A DNA stretch of 64,000 nt from a virus: positions 24,519-88,518 of IMG/VR virus record IMGVR_UViG_3300049489_000842; one strand, given 5' to 3'. This document shows positions 7,726 to 17,338 of this stretch, piece after piece (position 1 is the stretch's first letter; every line of letters starts with the position of its first letter). A program made the translations under genes and the position numbers. Below the pieces are notes generated by a model. That model worked only from the letters and a program-made list of their open reading frames with translations. It was not told the origin of the DNA and did not search any database.

Positions 7726-8202
7726 ATGAAGGAATATTCAAAAGATCAACTCATCAAATTGTTGATAGACAATAACTTGATAGTTGAAGGTTCTAAAGAT
7801 GTTTACTCAATCAGTACTGCTTTGGCAAAGAATATTAAGTTGGAGGTTAAGTCTAAAAGATGTATTAATTATCCAAATAAATTTGCCCTTATAAGCGACA
7901 CTCAAGTCTATAACATGGTTATGGATATGTGTGAATTAGATTTAGAAAAGTATAATAACAGTGGCGGGAGTTATTATATAAGAACATCATCGAAAGCAGC
8001 TATACAGACACTTAAAAGAATTCTGGCAACACCAGAAATTGACTTTAAGATTTTTGTTGAGACTACAAAGTCTGCTTATCTCGGTAAAACTGTCCTGCCT
8101 GGTTTTGACAAGTATTTAGTAAACAACCTATGGGAGCAGGTCTACAATGGAAGAAAGCAACAAGAAACTGAAAAATCTGGAGATAGAAAGGGAGTTATTT
8201 AA
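7726..8202 (+). CDS. Hypothetical protein between two helicases
   Basis: The product is 158 aa, mixed alpha/beta, with no identified motif. The C-terminal 18 codons overlap the start of the DnaB-like helicase by 56 bases in another frame, an unusually long overlap for this genome. Sitting between an SF2 helicase and the replicative helicase, it could be a loader or accessory factor, but nothing in the sequence proves that. Confidence 0.55.
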   Translation: MKEYSKDQLIKLLIDNNLIVEGSKDVYSISTALAKNIKLEVKSKRCINYPNKFALISDTQVYNMVMDMCELDLEKYNNSGGSYYIRTSSKAAIQTLKRILATPEIDFKIFVETTKSAYLGKTVLPGFDKYLVNNLWEQVYNGRKQQETEKSGDRKGVI

Positions 8203-9367
8203 GAAAATTAGACAGTCCTTAAATAACAAGGATTTCTTTTTAAAACACCCAATCGAAAGACAATCATCAATCTTCAACTTTTATGCAGAGCAGTATATCC
8301 TTCTTGGGTCCATAACCGGGACAGGAAAAACTAGCTATGTTGACCATTGTATATTAGCCATGATGGAACAAATCCTCACTTTTGATCCTAATGAAGTACA
8401 TATAGAATTCCTGTATTTCTCGATGGAAAGAAGGAAAAGGATAAAGTATGCCAAATGGCTATCCTGGAAAATATTTCACGAAACTAAACTAAGAATCCCC
8501 TCAGATGCCATCCTTAATAAGGACAATACCATGACTGAAGATCAGCTGGAATATATAGAAGGCTATGCTGAGTGGCTAGAAAAAGTTTTGGAGTTTGTGG
8601 ATGTGAGGGAAGGGGCTAAAACTGTACCTGAAATAGAAGCCATGTTGCTTGAGAAAGCTAAATCTATGGGCTCTTACTATGAGTCTGATGACCTTAATGT
8701 TTATAGATATGGAGAGCCGGTGGCTACTTTTGATGATAAATATGTAGATACCAAGTATGGTAAAAAGAAGTACATAAATATCACAAAGAAAGGGGAAACG
8801 TATACTCTTTATCAGAATGATAGGATATACATCCCGAATAAGCCAACATTATTCTTCGTAATTATAGACCACGTAGGTAAAGTTAAATCTGTAGGTAATG
8901 CGAAAAAGAAAGAAACCTTAGATGCCCTGGACACTGTTTTGTCAGATGCACGGGATAAGTATGGTATCTCTATTATAGCTATATCTCAGTTCAACAGAGC
9001 TATCTCATCCACAGACAGGTTGAAGTATCACCAAGGTGATTTGGACCCTGTAATGGAAGATTTTAAGGATACCAGCAACATGACAGAGAGTGCTGATTTA
9101 GTAATTTCTGTTTTTGAACCGGGCAGGTACAAGTCTTGGAACTCCCATGGAGAGTATAAGGGGTACAATATCAGAGATGGTATGGTTACTCCAAGTGGTA
9201 AATCACGTGCAAGAAGTGTCCATTTCTTAAAGAATTCACATGGACCTTCTGGAGGAACTCAAGTTCTCCGTTTTACAGGAGAATCTATGTATTTTGAATC
9301 CCTTCCTATCCCTGAGGATAAAGATGGGTTAGCCAAAATATATTCAGAAGTACAAAGAGGTTTATAA
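8147..9367 (+). CDS. DnaB-like replicative helicase (RecA fold, SF4)
   Basis: The product is 406 aa. Walker A is GSITGTGKT at 54-62. An SM-R segment (YFSMERRKR) follows, with Walker B FFVIIDHVG near D241 and a motif H3-like AISQFNR near 283-289. These are the ATPase motifs of DnaB-family helicases, which unwind the fork ahead of the polymerase. The N-terminal primase-interaction domain of bacterial DnaB is absent, so this is a core-only version, as in many phages. The start is taken at ATG 8147 because no other Met occurs before Walker A. It is encoded immediately before the Sak4-like ATPase, SSB and primase. Confidence 0.82.
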   Translation: MEESNKKLKNLEIERELFKKIRQSLNNKDFFLKHPIERQSSIFNFYAEQYILLGSITGTGKTSYVDHCILAMMEQILTFDPNEVHIEFLYFSMERRKRIKYAKWLSWKIFHETKLRIPSDAILNKDNTMTEDQLEYIEGYAEWLEKVLEFVDVREGAKTVPEIEAMLLEKAKSMGSYYESDDLNVYRYGEPVATFDDKYVDTKYGKKKYINITKKGETYTLYQNDRIYIPNKPTLFFVIIDHVGKVKSVGNAKKKETLDALDTVLSDARDKYGISIIAISQFNRAISSTDRLKYHQGDLDPVMEDFKDTSNMTESADLVISVFEPGRYKSWNSHGEYKGYNIRDGMVTPSGKSRARSVHFLKNSHGPSGGTQVLRFTGESMYFESLPIPEDKDGLAKIYSEVQRGL

Positions 9368-9384
9368 AGAAGGAGGAAAAATAA

Positions 9385-10182
9385 ATGGGATTTGAAATTC
9401 CTAAAGAACCAATTAAACCGGCTAGTAAAGAACCAAGAACTTTAATTATTTATGGTTCTCCTAAGTCTGGTAAAACAACTATTACAGCACAGCTCCCTAA
9501 TTCTCTTATTTTAGAACATGAAAATGCAGGAGCAGATGCTTTGGAAGCCAGGTATATTTATTTATTGAACCCTTATCAAATTGAGGAGTTTGTAAACGAA
9601 CATGCTAAAAATCCGAAGATGCTGGATGGTATTGAAACTTTAATAGTAGATACAATCACACAGCTGGATGCTTGGTCAGAAATTGTAGGAACCTATGATT
9701 TTATGAATAAAGTCCAGGGTAAAAACTTTAATGTGGTAAACAATGAGAGATTAGCTCACACAGATCCCAGATTTGACACCGTTCACTCTCTGGGAGAAGG
9801 TTACGGTTATAGATATTCTCGTGAAGCTATGATAAAATGGTATTCACTTCTTATCTCAACTGGTAAGAGAGTAATCTTTATCGCTCACGTTAAAGACAAG
9901 ATGATTCAAACTGCATCTGGTGATATTGTAGAAACTACAGAACTGAACTTAACCGGTAAGTTAAAATTTATTTTCGCGTCTAAGGTTGATGCTATTGCTA
10001 TCTTTAAAAGGAAAGGCAATAAAGGGTATCTTGTATTTGAAAATGGAGGAGATGTTATATCAGGTAGTAGATATGCCTATCTATCTGGTAAAATACTTAT
10101 CTCAGAAAGCGACGATGCTGGTAACGTGAAAACCTATTGGGAAAACATCTTCCCTCATTCATTAGCTAATATTAATAAATAA
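9385..10182 (+). CDS. Sak4-like RecA-fold ATPase (AAA_24 type)
   Basis: The product is 265 aa. Walker A is GSPKSGKT at 24-31, Walker B is TLIVDT with D89, and a sensor-like FIAHVKDK lies near 171-178. The size, the motif spacing and the phrase RTLIIYGSPKSGKTT fit the phage Sak4/AAA_24 group, single-strand annealing recombinases that act with a phage SSB. An SSB candidate follows 7 bases downstream, as expected. The gene has one of the few clear Shine-Dalgarno sites here (gaaggagg, about 10 bases before the ATG), suggesting strong translation. Confidence 0.82.
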   Translation: MGFEIPKEPIKPASKEPRTLIIYGSPKSGKTTITAQLPNSLILEHENAGADALEARYIYLLNPYQIEEFVNEHAKNPKMLDGIETLIVDTITQLDAWSEIVGTYDFMNKVQGKNFNVVNNERLAHTDPRFDTVHSLGEGYGYRYSREAMIKWYSLLISTGKRVIFIAHVKDKMIQTASGDIVETTELNLTGKLKFIFASKVDAIAIFKRKGNKGYLVFENGGDVISGSRYAYLSGKILISESDDAGNVKTYWENIFPHSLANINK

Positions 10183-10189
10183 GTATAGT

Positions 10190-10918
10190 ATGTTAGAGAT
10201 AGGAATTAACAGGAAGTTAAACCTCGCGTTAGGTGAGGCAAAGGGTGATGACCAGTTCATTATGAAATTCGCTGTTGGTGCTAAACCAAAAAGTGTTATG
10301 GAGTTGTTTGCATCTCAGGAAGATCTAGAGACAAATAATATATACATTTTTGGACCTAAAGTAGCGGATAAAAAGGGTGCAGTTAAAGATTTCATGCTTA
10401 TCGCGGAAGATTTAAGGACAACTTATTTTATTTACCGTGGTCTATTTGAGTTGTACTTAACAGCGGAAGAAATAACCGAGCACTTTGGTCCAGAAATTCT
10501 TTATGGTGATTACAAAATTAACGAGGACAATCAAGTAGCTATGATGACAAATCAAACTGTTGTCAATAAGATTTTCCAGGGAATTTGTAAGAGAGCAAAT
10601 GAAGTGATTACTTTCTTCTCTTTAGATAAAGAGAAACCTTTAAAATTGAAACTTTATAGACAGTCACCAGAAAAAGCTATGCCAAGGTATACTTACAAGC
10701 CATTGTTCAAAAACTGGTGTGAACTGGATGAAGTATCAGATGAGGAAACTATTGTAAAATGGACTGATTACGAAAAGAGTAAAGGATTTAATAATCCATT
10801 ACCACTTGAAAAAGATGCCACTAAAGCTGCGCCTAAGAACTTCGCCACACCTGGTGATGTTAATGAGGCTCCAGCAACAGATACCATCCCATCAGCTAAG
10901 GATTTACCATTCAAATAG
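10190..10918 (+). CDS. Single-stranded DNA-binding protein (candidate)
   Basis: The product is 242 aa. The C-terminus is a flexible Pro/Ala/Asp-rich linker ending in AKDLPFK, the kind of acidic tip with Leu-Pro-Phe by which SSBs recruit partner proteins. The body is beta-rich with aromatic residues suited to single strands. Its place directly after the Sak4-like ATPase and before the primase is the classic context. The sequence of the binding domain itself is not one I recognise, so the call rests on tail and context. Confidence 0.65.
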   Translation: MLEIGINRKLNLALGEAKGDDQFIMKFAVGAKPKSVMELFASQEDLETNNIYIFGPKVADKKGAVKDFMLIAEDLRTTYFIYRGLFELYLTAEEITEHFGPEILYGDYKINEDNQVAMMTNQTVVNKIFQGICKRANEVITFFSLDKEKPLKLKLYRQSPEKAMPRYTYKPLFKNWCELDEVSDEETIVKWTDYEKSKGFNNPLPLEKDATKAAPKNFATPGDVNEAPATDTIPSAKDLPFK

Positions 10919-10919
10919 T

Positions 10920-11897
10920 ATGTTTGAAACCCTTCTTACTGAAGACAATGTATTAGAAAGAGTGGATGCTTATAGCATCTATTCTTTTTATATAGGATCT
11001 GAGTTAGAGGTCGGAAGGGTTTATCTCTCCCCTTTAAGGGAAGATGACATAAAACCTTCTTTTTCTTTATACGAGTATAAAGGAACTCTATTCTTCAGAG
11101 ATCATGGTAAAGGTATTTCTGGAAATGTATTCAAATTTATAAAGATATTGTTCGGATTTAATACTTCTATGGAAGTACTTAGTGCTGTAAATAAAGATTT
11201 TGATTTGGAACTACAAGGTGGTATTCCTTATGTTAAAGGAGAAAAAGCCCCCTTAATAGCATCTTACAAAAAGAAAGCAAAACTGGTTAAAATTGAAGTG
11301 GCTTCCAGGAAAAATCAAAGGGTATTTTTAGAGTATCTGATGGAGTATGGTATAACTAAACGTACTTCAGACTATTATGAAGCCACTGAAGCTGCAGTAC
11401 TTTACTTTCACTATGAAGATAATTTAACTAGAACTGTGTACCCAAAAACGTTGTGTATCGCTTATCCTATTTATGATAAGTATAAGATATACCAACCATT
11501 TGAGGACCAAAGGTTTTTCAACAATTATCCTTCAGATTATGTAGAGGGATTTTTACAGCTGAAGTACGAAAAGGATTTCTGTATAATCACTAAAAGTACG
11601 AAAGAGATAATGTTTTTTAGAGAACATTACGACTGGGATACAGTTGCAGGTAAATCTGAAAGTACTCATGTTACAAGAGTCATAATGCTTATCTTATTAA
11701 AGAGATTCAAGAAGATTTACATTTGGCTAGATAATGATACTACCGGATTAGCCAGGCAAGCTTTATATTTACAAGAATACCCTTTCTTAATACCTGTGTA
11801 TTTTAATGTACCGCAGAAAGATCCGACAGATTTTTATAAAACTACTAAGAATAAGGCATTTGCTTTATCAGTAATTAAAAAACAAATAGAAATTTAA
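10920..11897 (+). CDS. DnaG-like primase with TOPRIM domain
   Basis: The product is 325 aa from ATG 10920, two bases after the preceding stop. The N-terminal region (about 35-75, SPLREDDIKPSFSLY, then FFRDHGKGISGNVFKFI) matches the layout of the DnaG zinc domain but lacks its Cys/His ligands, so zinc binding seems lost. The TOPRIM part shows CIITKSTKEIM (about 221-231), the DND acid triad at 271-273 (WLDNDTTG) and KDPTDFYK near the end. The enzyme should make RNA primers for lagging-strand synthesis with the helicase encoded upstream. Confidence 0.8.
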   Translation: MFETLLTEDNVLERVDAYSIYSFYIGSELEVGRVYLSPLREDDIKPSFSLYEYKGTLFFRDHGKGISGNVFKFIKILFGFNTSMEVLSAVNKDFDLELQGGIPYVKGEKAPLIASYKKKAKLVKIEVASRKNQRVFLEYLMEYGITKRTSDYYEATEAAVLYFHYEDNLTRTVYPKTLCIAYPIYDKYKIYQPFEDQRFFNNYPSDYVEGFLQLKYEKDFCIITKSTKEIMFFREHYDWDTVAGKSESTHVTRVIMLILLKRFKKIYIWLDNDTTGLARQALYLQEYPFLIPVYFNVPQKDPTDFYKTTKNKAFALSVIKKQIEI

Positions 11898-14879
11898 ATG
11901 GCTATACTAGAAAAAGACATAGTAAGAAATAGTGGGCTTGTCAAAGATATTGACCAGGATTCTCTGGACATGATAATTGACATGGTACAGATAAACCTGT
12001 ACAAGTATCCTGAGGATTCTGCTATTAGAGAGTATTTCTCTAACATGTACGACTCTCTTATGGAGAAGTTCAACGCTATAAAAATACTCAAAGGAGAAGC
12101 TAAAGTTTCCGACTTCTATGTTGAGGATGATTCGCGAAAGGAAACAAAAACAAGTAAATTTAATCCGGAATACTACTCTTTAGATCACCTGGATGGTTCC
12201 ATATCAAAAGCAACGATAAGTTATGTAGACGATGCTGATAATGGTAAAGACATGATATTCTTTTCTGACTATGGTGTAGGGTTAGATTTAAACAGATTAC
12301 TGGGTTCTATGAAAATTGGTTATAGTACTAAAAGATTGTCTAATGCTATGATTGGCAAGTTCGGAGCCGGAGCTAAAAGTGCCTTGGCAACTAATGTCGA
12401 TTTTTATGTTTTAGAATCCTGGTATAATGGATTGTATACTAAAATGATGGTTTATGACCATTTCTTCAATTGTATTATTCCAGAAGAAACTACTGTCCAT
12501 ACAGATATAGTTAAAGGTAAAAAGCGAGAGATCGTAGATGGAGAGGAGGTTATAGTAGATTCACAGGATTACATACGATGGGAAAAGACTGACCGAAAAA
12601 ACGGTGCTACAGTATCATTTCATGTGAAAAAGCATAATAAACCGAAGTATATTGAAGGCATAAAAAGACAGTTAATGTACTTCGGAGATTATCTTGATGT
12701 TTACGATATTGATTCGGAGGGAGTTAAGAATTACGTACATTTTGCTTCAAAAGTATTACTTGAGACTCCTTTATTTAAGATTGTAAGAGGAATTATTACA
12801 GTTCCACATATTTTAATAAATAATGTGAATTATGGCCCGGTTGACTTTGCAGAAATAGGTATAAACAAGAAATTCGGTTCTGTTGCATTGAAAGGTACTC
12901 CGACTGATGTAAATGTTATGTCAAACAGAGAGAGTTTAAAGTGGGATGATAAAGCTCGTGAATTTGTACTCAGGATAAGCGATGAGGCTAATATTCAAGC
13001 TGGAAAGATCTTACAAGAAGAGTTGAATAAGATAGATAACCCTATTGAAAGATACTTCGCTTCTAATAAACTTTCTTTTCAAGGCACATCAGATAGAGAT
13101 TACATTATTAATACTTTAAAGGCCTTTAGTGGTGATATATCTCCTAGCTTTAACTTAAATCCGCAGGATTATCTTGATGATAAGCAAAAATTGATTTATA
13201 AAGCTAAGAGTATTTCTATAAAAGAAATACTTTATATCTACTCATACTTCAGAGTTACACTTATATCTAAAGGAAGCAGTACACTAAAAGTTGTTTCACA
13301 TCCAAATCTAGCAGAACTAGACTTTAGTAGGATTGTATTTAAAGTTGAGGAAAAATTTGAGAATATAAGAACATCCGAAGCTTTGTACGTTTTTAACAAG
13401 GTTCTTATGGGCAATCCAGATTCGTTTGTTTACATATCTATACCAAGTAAGGCAGAAAGCATAAAGTCTTTTGAAGATTATGATGAAATACTTCAAAGTG
13501 GTGAAAAAGCTAAACTTCTTAAGAAGATTAAAGAAGCTAAAGTTCCAGAAGTAATAGCTAGTCTAGAAAAGGACCTTGAAGATTTAAACAATAAAATCCA
13601 AGGTATGTATTTAAACTACATTAAGAGGGAGAAAACTATTATGATGGCTAAAGCTATTTTTATAAACATCCTTAAAAAGTTCTCTTTAAATGCAGATGAG
13701 TATTTAATAGAATCTAATGTAAAAGCTTACGCTAAAGTGTTAAGATTGGCTTCTGATAGTGCCTTGACTACTAAGAAGGAAGAGGCAACAACACATCAAA
13801 TACATACCGTATCTGACAGAGATGCTCAAAGGGCCGAATGGCTAGAAATGAAAAAGAGTAAGCAGATATTTCCGGTTCGTATGTTAAATTATGGTGGTAC
13901 AAGGTTTTTTAATTCTGACGGATTCACAAGAATAAACTTAGTGGATATAAAATTAGTTGACTTAGTCAAGGAAATAGAGTCTTACGATAATTTAGAAGAT
14001 AAAGCTTCCAGAGCTATTTTAATTTATGGTGAAACAGAGGATAAAGATCTTTTAGACTTTTTGTATAGGATCCTTGCTTTTATAGGAGGAGAAAAGGGTG
14101 CAGGGTATTTACCCTCATACAATCCATTAAACCCTTTAAGGAGAGATATACCTGTACTTCTTACTGTAGCTAAAGATAATATTAAAATTATCAAGAATAT
14201 TCCTTGGGCTATACATATCAAAGATTATATTTTAAGTAAAACAATCTCAAATAACAAGATGAATATAGAATTTAAACCTGCTTTAAGGGATTTTATAACC
14301 TGTATAAGGCTTCTACAAATAACAAAAGAGTATCCTTTGGCCGACATTATTAGAGGGAATGTACTATTGCATAATAATTCTTACTTCAAGAATTTACTCT
14401 ATACTAAAAAGGCACAAGAATTATTGTCTAAGTTTCCTATAGAAGTCAAGAATACTAGTGATGAAAGTATTATCAGTACTCTACTTTCTGGTATAAAATA
14501 CAAGTCTTTTGAGGAAACTTTAAGATCTTTCTTTTCTTCTATAGAATCCTTAATAAAAATACAGGAATTACCATGGATAGAATTGGAGGAGTCTCAAAAA
14601 GCCATGCTATCGAAGTTTGAGTCTTATAAAATAGACTTATATGATAAAGAATTATGCGAAGGGTTGATTAAAGAGATAGGTAATAACAAAGAAAGAATAG
14701 AAAAATCTTTAATGAAGGTAGCTGTTACTGATGCTTTTAATTATGATCATCCTATTCTTATAGATTACCTTAGAAACTCAGAGATACTACTAGTAGAAGA
14801 AGAGGAGGAAATAGAAGAGGAAGCAGAGTTTACGAATACAACAGAGCAGACAGAGGATTCAGATGAGATTGATTTTTAG
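11898..14879 (+). CDS. GHKL ATPase, rIIA-like protein
   Basis: The product is 993 aa. The N-terminal ATP-binding fold is of the Hsp90/MutL/MORC kind: N-box E45, N49, D52 (REYFSNMYDSL), G1 box SDYGVGLD with D124, G126 and G128, and a lid GKFGAGAK at 153-160. The rest is long, helical and acidic at the very end (EEEEEIEEEAEF). The large size and the gene that follows fit the rIIA/rIIB pair of T4 and many large phages; rIIA is linked to lysis inhibition and protection against exclusion. It starts directly at the primase stop. The exact role here is not provable from sequence. Confidence 0.75.
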   Translation: MAILEKDIVRNSGLVKDIDQDSLDMIIDMVQINLYKYPEDSAIREYFSNMYDSLMEKFNAIKILKGEAKVSDFYVEDDSRKETKTSKFNPEYYSLDHLDGSISKATISYVDDADNGKDMIFFSDYGVGLDLNRLLGSMKIGYSTKRLSNAMIGKFGAGAKSALATNVDFYVLESWYNGLYTKMMVYDHFFNCIIPEETTVHTDIVKGKKREIVDGEEVIVDSQDYIRWEKTDRKNGATVSFHVKKHNKPKYIEGIKRQLMYFGDYLDVYDIDSEGVKNYVHFASKVLLETPLFKIVRGIITVPHILINNVNYGPVDFAEIGINKKFGSVALKGTPTDVNVMSNRESLKWDDKAREFVLRISDEANIQAGKILQEELNKIDNPIERYFASNKLSFQGTSDRDYIINTLKAFSGDISPSFNLNPQDYLDDKQKLIYKAKSISIKEILYIYSYFRVTLISKGSSTLKVVSHPNLAELDFSRIVFKVEEKFENIRTSEALYVFNKVLMGNPDSFVYISIPSKAESIKSFEDYDEILQSGEKAKLLKKIKEAKVPEVIASLEKDLEDLNNKIQGMYLNYIKREKTIMMAKAIFINILKKFSLNADEYLIESNVKAYAKVLRLASDSALTTKKEEATTHQIHTVSDRDAQRAEWLEMKKSKQIFPVRMLNYGGTRFFNSDGFTRINLVDIKLVDLVKEIESYDNLEDKASRAILIYGETEDKDLLDFLYRILAFIGGEKGAGYLPSYNPLNPLRRDIPVLLTVAKDNIKIIKNIPWAIHIKDYILSKTISNNKMNIEFKPALRDFITCIRLLQITKEYPLADIIRGNVLLHNNSYFKNLLYTKKAQELLSKFPIEVKNTSDESIISTLLSGIKYKSFEETLRSFFSSIESLIKIQELPWIELEESQKAMLSKFESYKIDLYDKELCEGLIKEIGNNKERIEKSLMKVAVTDAFNYDHPILIDYLRNSEILLVEEEEEIEEEAEFTNTTEQTEDSDEIDF

Positions 14880-14933
14880 TGTTTTTATTAGAAAAATTTA
14901 GTAATTTTAATCTTTAATTAAAAATTGTAAAAC

Positions 14934-16163
14934 ATGATTTTAGTAAATCGAAAAAATGACAGACTAACTGGGTCTATAAATTCAGTACCCTACAGTATTC
15001 CTTATGATAAGGATGTAGAAGAAACTTTAAAAGTTTTATCTGACAGATTAAAGCTCTGCAAGGACCGGGAAACTTTTAATGCTGTGATTGAAGATGCTAA
15101 AAAAGCGATCCAAATCGATTTTAAAGCTGAGGTTGCAGCTGCAAATGGATACTTAAAGTATCGGAAAGATGGGCATTACTATTTAGTGGTAAACAAAGGG
15201 GAGGATAATGAAACAGTATCCGACATACCTCTTCCAAAAGCTTTATCAGATAGGATTATACAGTCTTATGAAGAGAAATCTGATTTTATGCCTATAATTC
15301 TTGCATGGCAGAGATTCCTTGCAAAGCAATTGATTCTCGAGACAAAGAAGCCTAATGGGTTCGATTTAAAGCATAACTGTGAGTTATTTGCAAACTACAT
15401 TACAGCAATGTATGTCGACAAAGAAAAAGCAGAGTTGCTTATGGAATCAGATGGTGTATCTCAGGAGGTAGCTAATGAATTGGCGACATTTAATGACATT
15501 GCTATTACAAACTTTGGTATTCTTGTAACCTATAAGGTTGTAGATGAAATCGAAGAAATCTGGAGTCTTGAAAAAGATAAAGATGGTAATGATATTAAAG
15601 TAAAGAAACCGATCTTCACACCTTCAAAGAAAATTGATCCTATTTCTGGTAAAGTTGATGTAACTAAAGGAAAAGCAGATTTTGCAGAAAACAGAGTATT
15701 TACTCCTGCCATACATAAAAGTGGGGATAAGTTCTTCTGCGGAGAAGACTTAAGTTATATGTATAAAGTTGGAAAGATGCATGTGTTACCTGAAGATGCT
15801 GTTAGAAACTACCAAAATACTTTTGGTGGAGGCGGATTGTACGCCGGTGGACTAAATTACATCGAAGGGTACAGAAGTAATCATAATGTTACTTTAACTT
15901 GCTTTATAGATCCATTTGACATCATTTCTTTCCAAGATGATGGAAGAGCATTCCGCACTGATGGTATGTTTATCAACGGTATATTAAATGACGAAACAGA
16001 ATTACAAGGAATGTACTTTGATTCTGATTTTGCTGCAGCTTCTGATGAGGTTATAAAAAAACGAATGATCGAAGTTGTTACAAAACATACCAGTAATGTG
16101 AAGGATGAAAATTCTGCTATTGAATCTAAGGTAGATTTGTTAAACTCTATTCTTAAGAAGTAG
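14934..16163 (+). CDS. rIIB-like protein
   Basis: The product is 409 aa. The C-terminal part contains a Gly-rich segment (GGGGLYAGGLNYIEG near 299-313) followed by TLTCFIDPFDIISF, which is what I recall of rIIB-like proteins, where a HVGxLxY segment is followed by a P-x-DVVSVP-like strand. The N-terminal third is helical, with a possible small DNA-binding region. It follows the rIIA-like gene after 54 AT-rich bases, the longest gap in this operon, which may hold a promoter. The assignment relies on this segment and the pairing with the GHKL ATPase. Confidence 0.62.
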   Translation: MILVNRKNDRLTGSINSVPYSIPYDKDVEETLKVLSDRLKLCKDRETFNAVIEDAKKAIQIDFKAEVAAANGYLKYRKDGHYYLVVNKGEDNETVSDIPLPKALSDRIIQSYEEKSDFMPIILAWQRFLAKQLILETKKPNGFDLKHNCELFANYITAMYVDKEKAELLMESDGVSQEVANELATFNDIAITNFGILVTYKVVDEIEEIWSLEKDKDGNDIKVKKPIFTPSKKIDPISGKVDVTKGKADFAENRVFTPAIHKSGDKFFCGEDLSYMYKVGKMHVLPEDAVRNYQNTFGGGGLYAGGLNYIEGYRSNHNVTLTCFIDPFDIISFQDDGRAFRTDGMFINGILNDETELQGMYFDSDFAAASDEVIKKRMIEVVTKHTSNVKDENSAIESKVDLLNSILKK

Positions 16164-16166
16164 TAG

Positions 16167-16565
16167 ATGGTTAATCCTTATGAGCAAGAAATTGTAGAAA
16201 GGTTAAATATGATGAAGGGTCCTGATGGGACCCTTTTTCCTAAGCTCATTAGCTCTCACGGACTGAGGTCTTTTGACCATGTTTTGAAATTAGATATTGT
16301 TACTGCAGATTTTGATGATATGGAGAAATTCGGTCTTCTTATCCAGGCTAAAATGAAGGGAGGGGTAGCAAAATACCCATTACTTTTAGATAAACTTAAT
16401 GCTGCAGTTGATAAGTATCCTAATTCTATTCCGGTTATTTACCATAAACAGGTAATAAAAGGGGAGGTTGGTCAAGAGTACGCTTTGATGTATGTACAAG
16501 ATTTTGAAAATTTAATATGTAAAATAAAAAGGTATGAAAACCCTAGTCGTTATAGATTTGGATAG
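16167..16565 (+). CDS. Small protein, possible nuclease-like fold
   Basis: The product is 132 aa. The C-terminal half (IPVIYHKQVI, then YALMYVQDFENLI) has the strand-turn-strand-helix pattern seen in small phage PD-(D/E)XK or Holliday-junction-resolvase-like proteins, but the catalytic E-x-K is not evident, so I do not assign nuclease activity. It overlaps the exonuclease gene that follows by 32 bases. Function is unknown. Confidence 0.5.
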   Translation: MVNPYEQEIVERLNMMKGPDGTLFPKLISSHGLRSFDHVLKLDIVTADFDDMEKFGLLIQAKMKGGVAKYPLLLDKLNAAVDKYPNSIPVIYHKQVIKGEVGQEYALMYVQDFENLICKIKRYENPSRYRFG

Positions 16566-17337
16566 CATAGGGTGGACTGTTGCTGGAGGTCCTATATTTA
16601 AAGATTTGAATAGAGACATAAGCACAGAACCATTCATGCGTAATAGCCTTAAAAAGTTTATAAATTCTATATTTTTAAACACTAAGGCTGATAGTTACAT
16701 TGGATTTTACCAAGGTCCTGGACATAAAAACTTTAGAAAGAACTTAAATCCTTTCTACAAGAGTAATAGAAAAGAGAAACCTGAATTTATGAAAATATGG
16801 GAACCTGTAATATTCGAAACATTAAAGGAATACCCAGGATTTGTAAATTTAAGGTGCATTGAAAGCGATGATGCTTTACGTATAACAAACAACAGATACA
16901 AATCGGAGTATAACATTATCTTATCGCATGCTGATAAAGACTTAAAGTGTATTCCGGGAAACCATTTTAACTATAAAAAGGCCTTACATTTTTCTATAAA
17001 AGAAGAGGAAGCTTTAATAAATGAATATGCTCAGTTTATATCGGGAGACTCTACTGATGGAGTTCCAGGTATTTATGGAATAGGACCGGCTAAGGCAGCT
17101 AAACTTGTGAAGAAACACAATATGAAATTCGTTGCTGCATTTAAAGACGCTTACTATTCCACTGGTATGGAAAGAGGTATGACATGGAGAAAACTGTTGT
17201 GGACTACTTATCATAGTATAAGAATATTACCAAACATAGAAGGCTATAAAAGGTTTTCTGATGTTGAGGAAATGCCTTTAGATGTGATAACGGATGTGAT
17301 AAAAGAACAAAAAAGACCGACTTTAGATAACTGGTAG
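16534..17337 (+). CDS. 5'-3' exonuclease / flap endonuclease
   Basis: The product is 267 aa, the usual size of phage FEN-type nucleases (T5 D15, T7 gp6, Pol I N-domain). Acidic metal sites are D8 and D10 (VVIDLDS), E110, D112 and D113 (ESDDALR), and D134 and D136 (SHADKD). The helix-three-turn-helix reads GDSTDGVPGIYGIGPAKA at 171-188. The enzyme removes RNA primers and flaps. Because the phage polymerase lacks its own 5' nuclease domain, this separate gene supplies it. The start at ATG 16534 lies inside the previous gene. Confidence 0.88.
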   Translation: MKTLVVIDLDSIGWTVAGGPIFKDLNRDISTEPFMRNSLKKFINSIFLNTKADSYIGFYQGPGHKNFRKNLNPFYKSNRKEKPEFMKIWEPVIFETLKEYPGFVNLRCIESDDALRITNNRYKSEYNIILSHADKDLKCIPGNHFNYKKALHFSIKEEEALINEYAQFISGDSTDGVPGIYGIGPAKAAKLVKKHNMKFVAAFKDAYYSTGMERGMTWRKLLWTTYHSIRILPNIEGYKRFSDVEEMPLDVITDVIKEQKRPTLDNW

Positions 17338-17338
17338 T

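Noticed and set aside
16167-16565. Assignment as a Holliday junction resolvase
   Set aside because: Only the secondary-structure pattern fits; the catalytic acids and lysine are not visible.
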